NCBI GenBank assembly: GCA_904420255.1
Contig: CAJFUT010000187.1
Coordinates: 1 to 5,818, forward strand
Direction of reading: 5' to 3'
From: an uncultured Angelakisella sp.
Lineage (GTDB): Bacteria; Bacillota; Clostridia; Oscillospirales; Ruminococcaceae
Length of the DNA stretch: 5,818 nucleotides
Shown here: one piece after another, positions 1 through 5,624 of the stretch
Layout: the number at the start of each line of letters is the position of its first letter
How positions within the stretch are numbered: position 1 is the first letter of the stretch
Position numbers and translations under genes: made by a program
The notes under the pieces: generated by a model
What the model was told of the DNA's origin: nothing
The model's database searches: none
The model's input: the letters and a program-made list of their open reading frames with translations, nothing else

Positions 1-1206
1 CTGGTCATAACCGGCGGGGTACCAGCCGTTCTCCAGGGTGGGCTGGCTGTAGATGGGGTTCACCAGCTCCTGGAGGTGCTGGGCGTCCATCTCCAGCTGG
101 AGGCGGTTGTCCAGGTCCAGCTCATACCGCACCCCCTCCTCGTTCTCCGGGGCGGCAAAGGAAATGCGGATATGGGTGTTCTCCCCCACCCCCTGGGCCT
201 GGAGCTTATCCAGCAGCTCCCGGCAGGTCTGGGTGAACTCCCCCTCGTCGGCGCAGCCGGAAAGGAGGTTCACATGGAGCTGGAAGTAATCCAGCTGGTA
301 AAGCCAATCCCCGTTTTCATCCCGGCGGGCGTAAGGGCCGTCGGTGCCCACGCCGCCGTTGACGTAGTAATCCCGCACCCGCTGGTCCCCTTGGAAGGCC
401 AGGTAGATTTTGTCCTCCTCCTCCCGGATCAGGGTGTTTTCCGCCGCGAAACGGTCGGGGCTGATGTAGTACATCACATAGGGGACGGCGGCCACGGCGA
501 AGCTGCCCATCACCAGGAAGATGCAGATGAGGCCGCTGGCGAAGTCGTATTTATAGGTGCGGTCCTTGCTGAAGAAATAGCGGATCAGCACCTCTACCCC
601 CAGGCTGATGAGGATGACCGGGGCCAGGTAGGCCACCATCTGGATGTTGAAGCTGGGGTTGACCATGTAGGCCAGGATGGCGGCGCCGATGGCGATGAGG
701 GCCACCCCCAGGGTCATGGTGCCCACCCGGCGCACCGTCTTCTGCTGGGCCTTTTCCTCCCTGGCCCGGCGGCGCTCCTCCTCCCGGCGGTCCCGGGCCT
801 CCTGGCGGCGCTCCTGCTCCTGGGCCTTGCGGTGCTCCCGCTCCAGCTTTGCCTCCAGGAGCTTCGCCTCCCGCTCCGCTTTCTCCTCCTGGAGCCTCGC
901 TTCCCGCTCCGCCTTTTCTTCCTGGCGGCGGGACTGGTCCCGGCCTTTCTCCTCACGGGAAGGCTTCTCCTTCCCCCCGGCCCTTTTCTCCCAGGGCAGG
1001 GGGGCAAAAACCGTCTTGGGCTCCTCCGGGGCGGCCGCCTCCTGCCGGGGCTGCTGCTCCTCCGCCGGGGCCGCGGCGCCGGGGACCTCCCGGGGCTCTG
1101 CTTCCTGCCCCGCGGCGTTCTCCGCCGCCGGGGCCTCCTGGGGGGCGCTCCCCCCCTCCCCGTCCCCCTGGGCGGGGGTCAGGTTCCTGTCAAGCAGTTC
1201 TTCCAT
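1..1206 (-). CDS. Membrane protein with acidic Pro/Ala-rich N-terminus, coiled coil and three membrane helices (C-terminus off window)
   Basis: The frame is open from an ATG at 1206 to the window edge, giving 402 residues with no stop, so the gene is cut off on the left. Seen in the sequence: residues 1-66 are rich in Glu, Ala, Pro and Gln. Residues about 74-156 are almost all Glu, Arg, Lys, Gln and Ala and should form a long cytoplasmic coiled coil. Hydrophobic helices lie near 163-182, 188-208 and 221-247. A soluble, charged tail follows and is probably extracytoplasmic. AAGGAG lies 11 bases before the ATG, inside the end of the preceding gene, only 6 bases from its stop. It is the fourth gene of the sigma/anti-sigma operon. 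The paired helices loosely resemble LiaI/LiaF-like membrane domains, but this is a weak impression. I do not recognise the family. Its position suggests an output or sensor of the ECF system. Confidence 0.85.
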   Translation of the reverse strand, partial: MEELLDRNLTPAQGDGEGGSAPQEAPAAENAAGQEAEPREVPGAAAPAEEQQPRQEAAAPEEPKTVFAPLPWEKRAGGKEKPSREEKGRDQSRRQEEKAEREARLQEEKAEREAKLLEAKLEREHRKAQEQERRQEARDRREEERRRAREEKAQQKTVRRVGTMTLGVALIAIGAAILAYMVNPSFNIQMVAYLAPVILISLGVEVLIRYFFSKDRTYKYDFASGLICIFLVMGSFAVAAVPYVMYYISPDRFAAENTLIREEEDKIYLAFQGDQRVRDYYVNGGVGTDGPYARRDENGDWLYQLDYFQLHVNLLSGCADEGEFTQTCRELLDKLQAQGVGENTHIRISFAAPENEEGVRYELDLDNRLQLEMDAQHLQELVNPIYSQPTLENGWYPAGYDQ

Positions 1207-1212
1207 GGCGGC

Positions 1213-1773
1213 TTATTCTCCTTTCCCCGCTTCCCCATGGTACTGGGGATAATCCTCCACCTTGTCGGCGGGCAGCTTCTTGCCCCGCACCAGCCACAGC
1301 CCCAGGGCGATGACCCCGAAGGCCAGCAGCAGGCTGGGGATGCTTTCCAAAATGCTGGTGACCCATCCGGGGATGGCGTCGCTCCACCAGACCCACCGCA
1401 TCAGGCGGTTGTACAGCAGGGCCGCCCCCAGGAAGATGCAGCCCCAGCCCACCAGGACATGGTGCTTGCCCAGGGCCCCCAGCATCCCCTCCCGGCTCCC
1501 CAGAAGCTCCTGGAAGAAGAACTCATCCCGCTCCTGGAGCTCCACCAGAGCGTCATATTCCAGGTTCCGCAGGGTGAGGGTGTCGAAGAAGGAATAAAAC
1601 CACAGCACCGGCAGGATGAACAGCAGCAGGTCCACCTGGAAGGCGACGATCATGGCGATCACCCCCCAGAAGGCCAGCATGATGCCCAGCCCCCGCTTCA
1701 TCAGCCCCAGATACATCTCGCCGGCGCCGGGCCAGAAAGCGCACAGGAGGCTGAAAAACCTACTTTTTTTCAT
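1213..1773 (-). CDS. Multi-pass membrane protein of unknown function in sigma/anti-sigma operon
   Basis: Encodes 186 residues from the ATG at 1773; a GTG just before it (1776) is an alternative start. AGGAG lies 9 bases before the ATG. The start lies inside the last codons of the anti-sigma gene, a 14-base overlap, so the two are probably translationally coupled. The N-terminus has an FFSLLCAFWPGAGEMYLG stretch: a Pro-Gly turn followed by Gly/Tyr, as in the first helix of TM2-like membrane domains. Hydrophobic segments lie near residues 5-24, 28-45, 48-65, 105-121 and 145-162, with a polar, Glu-rich loop at 70-100. The C-terminal tail is charged and probably cytoplasmic. The family is not recognised. 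Membership of the ECF operon suggests a role in envelope sensing or in the response controlled by the sigma factor, which is inference only. Confidence 0.87.
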   Translation of the reverse strand: MKKSRFFSLLCAFWPGAGEMYLGLMKRGLGIMLAFWGVIAMIVAFQVDLLLFILPVLWFYSFFDTLTLRNLEYDALVELQERDEFFFQELLGSREGMLGALGKHHVLVGWGCIFLGAALLYNRLMRWVWWSDAIPGWVTSILESIPSLLLAFGVIALGLWLVRGKKLPADKVEDYPQYHGEAGKGE

Positions 1774-2254
1774 CACTGAAGGCTCCTCTCAAATCAATGG
1801 TGGAAAATTGGTCCATAAACTGGTTCAGTCCGCCGGCGACGCCGGAGGCGACGTCCTCCAGGTAGCTGCTCACCGGCTTGCGGGGCTCCTCGGGCTGCTG
1901 CTTGTAGGCGGGCTCGGCCCCGGCCATATTGCCGAACACCCCGGCCCCCCACAGGATCAGGGTGAGGCAGGCCGCCACCCCCATGTGGAAATAGCGGTTC
2001 ACCATCACCTTGGCCGCCCGCTTCCGGAGCGTCTGAAGGATGCTCTGCTTCATCAGCTCCGGCGCCGGCAGGAGGCTCTCCTCGGTGAGGAGGGCGGTGT
2101 ACCGCTCCACGCAGGCGTCGCAGAAGGACAGGTGCTCCGCCGCCTCCAGCCGCTGCAACTCCTCCAGGGAGCCGTCCATGAGGCTCGCCAGGGCGTAGTC
2201 GGTCAGGCAGCCGGTTTCATCGTCAAACAGAACGCCTTCTTCCCATTCGCTCAT
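1760..2254 (-). CDS. Membrane-anchored zinc-finger anti-sigma factor
   Basis: Encodes 164 residues. The N-terminal half carries the zinc-binding anti-sigma (ZAS/zf-HC2) signature: Cys16, then His41-x3-Cys45-x2-Cys48, with the typical LASLMDG stretch between. In this family the domain holds the partner ECF sigma factor inactive at the membrane. A single hydrophobic helix at about 91-113 is followed by a roughly 50-residue tail that would lie outside the cell and could receive the signal. The start at 2254 is chosen because it sits 2 bases after the sigma stop, behind a strong GGAGG inside the sigma gene. The same frame stays open further upstream but there only shadows the sigma gene. The ATG of the next membrane protein lies inside its last codons. 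The role is secure from motif plus context; the signal it senses is unknown. Confidence 0.92.
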   Translation of the reverse strand: MSEWEEGVLFDDETGCLTDYALASLMDGSLEELQRLEAAEHLSFCDACVERYTALLTEESLLPAPELMKQSILQTLRKRAAKVMVNRYFHMGVAACLTLILWGAGVFGNMAGAEPAYKQQPEEPRKPVSSYLEDVASGVAGGLNQFMDQFSTIDLRGAFSDEKK

Positions 2255-2256
2255 CT

Positions 2257-2802
2257 CTATGCTCCCTCCTTGATCATTTTCTGCAGGGCCAGCCTGGCCC
2301 GGTAAAGCTGGGTCTGGACGGTTTTCCGGGGCCTGCCCAGGGCCAGGGCGATCTCCTCCACGCTCTTTTCCTCCAGAAAGTACAGGACGGAAACCTTCAG
2401 GTAGGGCTCGTGGAGGGAGCGGATCATTTCCCGGATGGCCTCGGCCCCCTCGGAAGTTTCCAGCTGGTCGCCGGGGGAACCGTCCGGGTCCTGGATGGAC
2501 CGGAATTCCGCCTCCTGCCCGTCCTCGTCCTCCCGGGCAAGCTGCACCCTGCGGACGTAGGCGCTTTTCAGATAGTCCTTGGCCTTGTTGGAGGCGATGC
2601 GGCAGAGCCAGGGCTTCATGTCCTCCTCCCTGCACCGGTCTATGTGGGTGTAGGCCGAGAGGAAGGTTTCCTGAGCCAGGTTCTGGGCCTCGTGATGGTC
2701 CCGGACCATTTGATAGCAGATGGTGTAGACCAGCTTCTGGTACTGCTCCACCACTCTGCCGAATTGTTCATTCGTCATTCCGCTGTCCATCACCACCCAC
2801 AC
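2257..2802 (-). CDS. ECF-family RNA polymerase sigma factor (sigma-70 group 4)
   Basis: Encodes up to 181 residues, the usual ECF length. Region 2 spans about 16-82: an LVYTICYQMV helix, the acidic EAQNLAQETFLSAY segment, then WLCRIASNKAKDYLKS, the region 2.3/2.4 segment that recognises and melts the -10 element. Region 4 spans about 121-178, with a helix-turn-helix at 147-168 ending in TVQTQLYRARLALQK, the -35 reader. Between them lies an acidic linker (89-120). There is no region 1 or 3, as expected for ECF. The start is uncertain: GTG at 2802 has AAGGA about 10 bases upstream, while ATG at 2790 and ATG at 2778 are in frame and would give more typical N-termini. It is the first gene of the operon, followed after 2 bases by its anti-sigma factor, so it is probably released when that protein is inactivated. 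Confidence 0.94.
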   Translation of the reverse strand: MWVVMDSGMTNEQFGRVVEQYQKLVYTICYQMVRDHHEAQNLAQETFLSAYTHIDRCREEDMKPWLCRIASNKAKDYLKSAYVRRVQLAREDEDGQEAEFRSIQDPDGSPGDQLETSEGAEAIREMIRSLHEPYLKVSVLYFLEEKSVEEIALALGRPRKTVQTQLYRARLALQKMIKEGA

Positions 2803-2825
2803 CGCGTTTTCGTCCTTCGTTTATG

Positions 2826-2855
2826 TAGACGACGATTCCCTGATTTTGACTTCAA
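2826..2855 (-). promoter_or_regulatory. Candidate ECF-type promoter of the sigma operon
   Basis: Reading the minus strand, TTGAAGTC (2855-2848) is followed after 16 bases by CGTCTA (2831-2826). CGTC-type -10 elements with a -35 containing GAA are common for promoters read by ECF sigma factors, and such genes often regulate themselves. A start near 2819 would put transcription just before the AAGGA site of the sigma gene. A consensus TTGACA at 2874-2869 could be the -35 of a housekeeping promoter, but I see no good -10 at 17 bases from it; the best is CAAAAT at about 20. Assignment is tentative. Confidence 0.35.
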
Positions 2856-2893
2856 GGAAAACGGAATTTGTCAAATTTTTCGGGCCCCCGGAT

Positions 2894-2922
2894 AAAAAAT
2901 GCCGGGCCACCCGCGGCCCGGC
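2894..2922 (-). terminator. Rho-independent terminator (second after the SGNH operon)
   Basis: A perfect 8-bp stem GCCGGGCC/GGCCCGGC (2915-2922 with 2901-2908) with a 6-base loop. On the minus strand it is followed by ATTTTTTAT (six U in a row, from 2899-2894). It lies about 170 bases past an already convincing terminator at 3087-3122. It therefore either backs that one up, ends a separate small transcript, or acts as an attenuator before the sigma operon. Confidence 0.75.
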
Positions 2923-3080
2923 AGAATTTGATGCGCCGCCCCAGGGAACTCTGCCCTGCCGCGGCGGGTTATTGGATCTGAGTTCAGCCCGGGAGCCGGG
3001 TTCCTTTTCTGCTGGCGCCAGGCTTTCATCCGGGTTGCTCCGGCCGCACCGGAGTAATCTAATAAGCAGAAAACACTGCG
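2923..3080 (-). other. GC-rich intergenic segment with dense inverted repeats; possible structured RNA
   Basis: No convincing gene lies between the two terminators. Reading the minus strand, TTTTCTGC (3073-3066) can pair with GCAGAAAA (3012-3005), enclosing a CTCCGG/CCGGAG hairpin (3038-3043 with 3049-3054). Downstream come a CCCGG/CCGGG hairpin (2988-2992 with 2996-3000) and a CAGGG/CCCTG hairpin (2942-2946 with 2954-2958), the latter closed by an outer 6-bp stem (2934-2939 with 2961-2966). The terminator at 2894-2922 would end such a transcript. I compared it from memory with common riboswitch cores (FMN, TPP, SAM, cobalamin, c-di-GMP, lysine) and none fits. I see no strong promoter, only a weak TATTAG at the left of the first stem. 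It could equally be leader or spacer DNA. Confidence 0.3.
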
Positions 3081-3086
3081 GGACAG

Positions 3087-3122
3087 AAAAAAGGGATTCC
3101 AAAGGACCTGCCCTTTGGTCCC
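3087..3122 (-). terminator. Rho-independent terminator of the SGNH-DUF4358 operon
   Basis: It begins directly at the stop codon of the small membrane protein. On the minus strand GGGA-CCAAAGG pairs with CCTTTGG-(AA)-TCCC around a 6-base loop: 11 pairs with a two-base bulge. Six T residues follow at once (3092-3087). Confidence 0.85.
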
Positions 3123-3479
3123 CTACAGGATGGGCAGCACATCCACAAGAATCATAAAGGAAAAAATCAGGCTGAAGCCCCCGCACAGCAGCATATAGGT
3201 GCGGCGGGGGGCCTTTTTCTTGATATTTCTGGAAATGCCTCCCACCAGGCCCATGGCGATGGCCATGGCGGCCATCACCAGCAGCACCCGCCAATGGCTG
3301 GCGGACATGGCCTCGGAGAGCTTATCCAGCTGGGGGGCGAGGCCGCTGGCCAGAAGGTTGGCCAGGGGGACAATCACCAAAGGCAGGAGGATCAGCGCCA
3401 CCCCCCTTTTCCCGGAGCGCAGCGTCAGGTAGCTCATCAGCAGCACCAGCACCACCACCACAAAGCTTTCGGTCAGCAC
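3123..3479 (-). CDS. Small four-helix integral membrane protein, unknown function
   Basis: Encodes 118 residues from a GTG at 3479, chosen because a strong GGGGGGAGG lies 5 bases upstream; no better in-frame ATG exists. Hydrophobic helices run at about 4-20, 26-46, 63-83 and 94-116. Basic loops follow (RSGKRG near 21-26; RNIKKKAPRR near 84-93), so by the positive-inside rule both loops should be cytoplasmic. There are no conserved catalytic residues I can recognise. It is the last gene of a three-gene operon, 48 bases after the DUF4358 lipoprotein stop, and the operon terminator starts at its stop codon. I do not recognise the family. Location suggests a membrane partner of the lipoprotein or the SGNH protein, but it could be unrelated. 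Confidence 0.8.
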   Translation of the reverse strand: MLTESFVVVVLVLLMSYLTLRSGKRGVALILLPLVIVPLANLLASGLAPQLDKLSEAMSASHWRVLLVMAAMAIAMGLVGGISRNIKKKAPRRTYMLLCGGFSLIFSFMILVDVLPIL

Positions 3480-3527
3480 AGCATCCTCCCCCCTTCCGCC
3501 GGGACATCCCGCCCGGCATGGCCCGCC

Positions 3528-4013
3528 TTACTGGAAGGCCTTCTCAAACACTTCTTTGGCCGCCGCCACGCCGTCGGCGGTGCCGGTCACCATGGCCACG
3601 ATATTGCCATTGGAAAGAACGGTGGCGTTGGCGTCCACCGCCGCGTACTCATCCGGAAGGTAGCCGTCGAAGCTGTCCTTCAGGTCCTGGATGCGCTTCT
3701 CGCAGGCCGCCTTGACGGCATCGGCGCTGCCGGAATCCGCCACCTGGAGGACCGCCACCTCCTCGCCGATATACATGGTGCTGATATAGATTTTATAGGC
3801 CGCCACATCCTCCCCCAGGTCATAGTAATTGGCGGCCACGTCGCCAGTGACCTCCAGCATCTCCCCCTGGGGGGAGATGGCCTCCAGCATCTCATCGGCC
3901 AGAGCGGCGGGGTCCACCTCCTTGGCGGCGCTGGAGGAGGAGCCGGAGCCCCCGCAGGCGGCCAGGGAAAGGGTCATCAAAGCTGCCAGAATAAACGCGG
4001 TGAATCGTTTCAT
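3528..4013 (-). CDS. DUF4358-type lipoprotein
   Basis: Encodes 161 residues. The N-terminus is a classic lipoprotein signal: KR, a hydrophobic core, then LAAC with the lipidated Cys at residue 20, followed by a Gly/Ser linker. The mature protein should be tethered to the outer face of the membrane. The rest (31-161) has the pattern I associate with DUF4358: an early helix with LADEMLEAI, a central EVAVLQVAD strand, a helix AVKAACEKRIQDLKDSF containing paired basic and acidic residues, and an ending with GNIVAMVTG and a C-terminal helix. The biochemical role of DUF4358 is not established; members are often beside SGNH/DHHW and MBOAT O-acyltransferase genes. Here it lies 43 bases after the SGNH gene. 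Start ATG at 4013, with GAGAGG about 11 bases upstream. Confidence 0.88.
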   Translation of the reverse strand: MKRFTAFILAALMTLSLAACGGSGSSSSAAKEVDPAALADEMLEAISPQGEMLEVTGDVAANYYDLGEDVAAYKIYISTMYIGEEVAVLQVADSGSADAVKAACEKRIQDLKDSFDGYLPDEYAAVDANATVLSNGNIVAMVTGTADGVAAAKEVFEKAFQ

Positions 4014-4056
4014 CTTCGGGAAAACCTCTCTTTATTGATAGTCATATCTCCGGGGG

Positions 4057-4917
4057 CTATTCCGCCCCGTGGGTGCGCAGGTAATCAAACCACTTGCGGT
4101 ACCAGGAGGAGCTGAAGTGGATGCCGTCGTGGGGGCTGGCCTCGGTGGGGAGGCAGCCGTTCTCGTCCTTGAAGACCTCGGCCACGTTGAGGTAATAGAC
4201 CCCCTTTTCCTCCGCCAGGTCCTTGAGAATCTCGTTGTAGCGGTCGATTTTGGCGTTGTCGGCAACGGCGCCGGAGCTCTGCTCATATTCCGCCGTCACC
4301 GGCAGGATGGACTGGATATAAAGAATCGCGTCGGGATGCTGGGAGATGAGGGTATCCACCACCTGGGCGTAGCTCTCCCGGAAGGATTCCTCATCGGAGA
4401 GCATACTGTTGATTCCCATCATCAGGTAGATTTTACCCGGGTTGTAATACTGGGTGGCCTCCAGAATGGGGACCACGCTGCCGTCCTCCAGCTCCACCAC
4501 GTCCTTGGTATAGAGGCTGTTCAGGTTGACGCCGGTATCGGCCAGCACCGTCACGTTGCTCATGACGTCATAGAGCTTGATTCCCTCGGTGATGGAATCC
4601 CCCACAAAGAGGGCGTCGTCGAAATATTCCGAGGCGAGCCATTCCCCCTCCTGGACCTCAGGGCCGTCCTGGGCGGGGGCGGAGCTTTCCGCCTCCGGCT
4701 GGGAGGAGGCGCTGCTTTCCGGCTCCGACGCCGGCTCCGGCTGGCTTTGGGAGGTGAGGGGCTCCAGGGGAGGCTGGTAATCCACCGGGTCCAGGAGCTG
4801 CCACACCCCCGCCCCGGCCAGGGCGATGGCGGCGGAGCTCAAAAGGACCACCAAAAAGGAGCGGAAGGCGTTTCCCCGCTTTCTGCGTCCGTATACCGGG
4901 CTTTTGTCTTTGCTCAT
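4057..4917 (-). CDS. Membrane-anchored SGNH/GDSL-family hydrolase-like protein
   Basis: Encodes 286 residues. A basic N-terminus and one hydrophobic helix at about 18-41 act as a signal anchor, followed by a Pro/Ser/Glu-rich spacer (48-90), so the domain should be outside the cell. The SGNH blocks are intact: block I FVGDSITEG with the Ser nucleophile at 108; block III MGINSM with Gly168 and Asn170, the oxyanion residues; block V PHDGIHFS with Asp264 and His267 completing the triad. These enzymes typically remove or transfer acyl groups, often acetyl, on glycans; the substrate here is unknown. The start ATG at 4917 has only a modest ribosome site (AGTGGA). It is the first gene of an operon with the DUF4358 lipoprotein and a small membrane protein. 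This gene set suggests work on O-acylated surface polysaccharide. Confidence 0.9.
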   Translation of the reverse strand: MSKDKSPVYGRRKRGNAFRSFLVVLLSSAAIALAGAGVWQLLDPVDYQPPLEPLTSQSQPEPASEPESSASSQPEAESSAPAQDGPEVQEGEWLASEYFDDALFVGDSITEGIKLYDVMSNVTVLADTGVNLNSLYTKDVVELEDGSVVPILEATQYYNPGKIYLMMGINSMLSDEESFRESYAQVVDTLISQHPDAILYIQSILPVTAEYEQSSGAVADNAKIDRYNEILKDLAEEKGVYYLNVAEVFKDENGCLPTEASPHDGIHFSSSWYRKWFDYLRTHGAE

Positions 4918-5358
4918 TCCAGAAAATCCACTCTTTCCTATTGTTCAACGGCGCCCGCGCCCCTTATGCGCCGAGGCCCGGGCGCAACGGCTCCGGCCGG
5001 GGGCAGTCTGGCGCCCCGGCCCCGGCAGGGGGGCCTATCCCCGCAGCCGGTGGTTTCTAACGGTATTATAACAAAAGAATCCCTCAAATGCTATACACAG
5101 GATTTGAAATTTCCGTGAAGGAACGCGGGCTATACAGCTAGTATTCAACATTTTCCACTGAGTTTTCAACACCCCCGGTGGGAAGCCGGTGGAAAAGCCC
5201 CCCAATCCCGGTATCTAGGCCGGATTCTTTCGGGGAAGGGTTTCAACATCCATATTTTCCCTTTTCAACTGTGAGTAAATGGAAAAGATTTTGTCAGCTT
5301 TCTGAAAGGCGCCGGGGAAAAATTCCCGCCCGGCAGGGGATTTCCCATAACTTTTCCC
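4918..5358. other. Divergent intergenic region between the SGNH operon and tRNA-Leu
   Basis: I see no protein gene here. Bases 4945-5060 are very GC-rich and would form the untranslated leader of the SGNH operon; 5060-5358 is more AT-rich. TTCAAC, mostly inside TTTTCAAC or TTCAACA, recurs at 5144, 5165, 5242 and 5264 (and at 4944), as two pairs with 21- and 22-base spacing. GCTATACA is repeated at 5090-5097 and 5129-5136. TTTTCCAC at 5151-5158 is mirrored by GTGGAAAA at 5190-5197. The function of these repeats is unknown. Confidence 0.4.
5065..5073 (-). promoter_or_regulatory. Extended -10 promoter for the SGNH operon
   Basis: On the minus strand TGTTATAAT is a perfect extended -10 (TGn plus TATAAT). 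No good -35 is found at 17 bases (TAGCAT), which extended -10 promoters tolerate. A start near 5058 gives a GC-rich leader of about 140 bases before the ATG at 4917. Confidence 0.5.
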
Positions 5359-5386
5359 TTGACAAAAGCCGGTTGGGTGATATAAT
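5359..5386 (+). promoter_or_regulatory. Strong sigma-A promoter of tRNA-Leu
   Basis: A perfect TTGACA (5359-5364) and a perfect TATAAT (5381-5386), 16 bases apart. The start would fall near 5393, leaving a leader of only a few bases before the mature tRNA at 5400. Such near-consensus promoters are usual for stable RNA genes. Confidence 0.88.
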
Positions 5387-5399
5387 AAATAATGCATTT

Positions 5400-5482
5400 G
5401 CGGCGGTGCTGGAATCGGCAGACAGGCACGTTTGAGGTGCGTGTGCATATGCGTGTGGGTTCAAGTCCCATCCGCCGCACCA
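5400..5482 (+). tRNA. tRNA-Leu (anticodon GAG), CCA encoded
   Basis: An 83-base gene that folds as a class II tRNA. The acceptor stem GCGGCGG (5400-5406) pairs perfectly with CCGCCGC (5472-5478), followed by A73 and an encoded CCA. The D-arm has a CTG/CAG stem and AATCGGCAGA, the leucine type. The anticodon stem CACGT/GCGTG (5427-5431 with 5439-5443) holds the loop TTGAGGT with anticodon GAG at 5434-5436, reading CUC and CUU. A long variable arm (about 11 bases, from 5444) and the T-arm GTGGG/CCCAT around TTCAAGT follow. Shifting the anticodon loop by one base would suggest another identity but leaves a mispaired stem, so leucine is firm. It is transcribed away from the protein operons. Confidence 0.95.
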
Positions 5483-5524
5483 AATGAAAAGGTCCTGCTC
5501 CAAGGGGGCAGGGCCTTTTCATTT
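5482..5524 (+). terminator. Rho-independent terminator of tRNA-Leu
   Basis: A 17-bp stem (5482-5498 with 5508-5524) with a single G-U pair and a 9-base loop begins at the last A of the tRNA. Its descending arm ends in CCTTTTCATTT, the U-rich tract. Because its ascending arm is A-rich, it could also stop transcription arriving on the minus strand. Confidence 0.88.
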
Positions 5525-5528
5525 CTTT

Positions 5529-5619
5529 GCTTCAAGGGATGGGGCTTGAAGCGGCGCGGTAGTGAATGACGTGCCGGCGGCACGTCAGAGCCGCGCCTGA
5601 CCGAGCCGCGCAGCGCGGC
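5529..5619. repeat. Run of three back-to-back perfect hairpins
   Basis: GCTTCAAG/CTTGAAGC (5529-5536 with 5545-5552) is immediately followed by GGCGCGG/CCGCGCC (5553-5559 with 5591-5597). That stem encloses GACGTGCC/GGCACGTC (5568-5575 with 5579-5586). Then comes GCCGCGC/GCGCGGC (5605-5611 with 5613-5619) around a single A. None has a U-tract, so these are not ordinary terminators. No reading frame here looks coding. Confidence 0.6.
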
Positions 5620-5624
5620 GAGAG

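Noticed and set aside
76..1779. Plus-strand open frame of 567 codons
   Set aside because: It lies antisense to two well-supported membrane-protein genes and ends within the start of the second. GC-rich codon bias on the minus strand keeps the complementary frame open. The product is low-complexity Leu/Pro/Gly/His with no domain.
2923..2966. FMN-riboswitch-like core (GGCAGGG...TTCCCT...GGCGG)
   Set aside because: The other conserved FMN blocks are missing or in the wrong order, and the downstream gene is a sigma factor rather than a riboflavin gene.
2871..3029. Minus-strand 52-codon frame with GGAG 8 bases before its ATG
   Set aside because: It runs through the terminator stem and U-tract, is Arg/Pro/Gly-rich and shows no family features. 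The ribosome-site match is probably chance.
2821..3294. Minus-strand frame of 157 codons
   Set aside because: It overlaps the end of the 118-residue membrane protein in another frame, crosses two terminators and has no recognisable content.
3499..3518. Terminator between the DUF4358 gene and the small membrane gene
   Set aside because: GCCGGG/CCCGGC can pair, but no U-tract follows and the next gene starts within 20 bases behind a strong ribosome site.
3294..5118. Long plus-strand frames over the SGNH and DUF4358 genes
   Set aside because: They mirror genes with intact catalytic or lipobox motifs, lack ribosome sites and have biased Gly/His/Val composition.
5151..5197. DnaA boxes or replication origin
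   Set aside because: TTTTCCAC and GTGGAAAA are only near-matches to TTATCCACA, there is no cluster, and no dnaA/dnaN neighbour is present.
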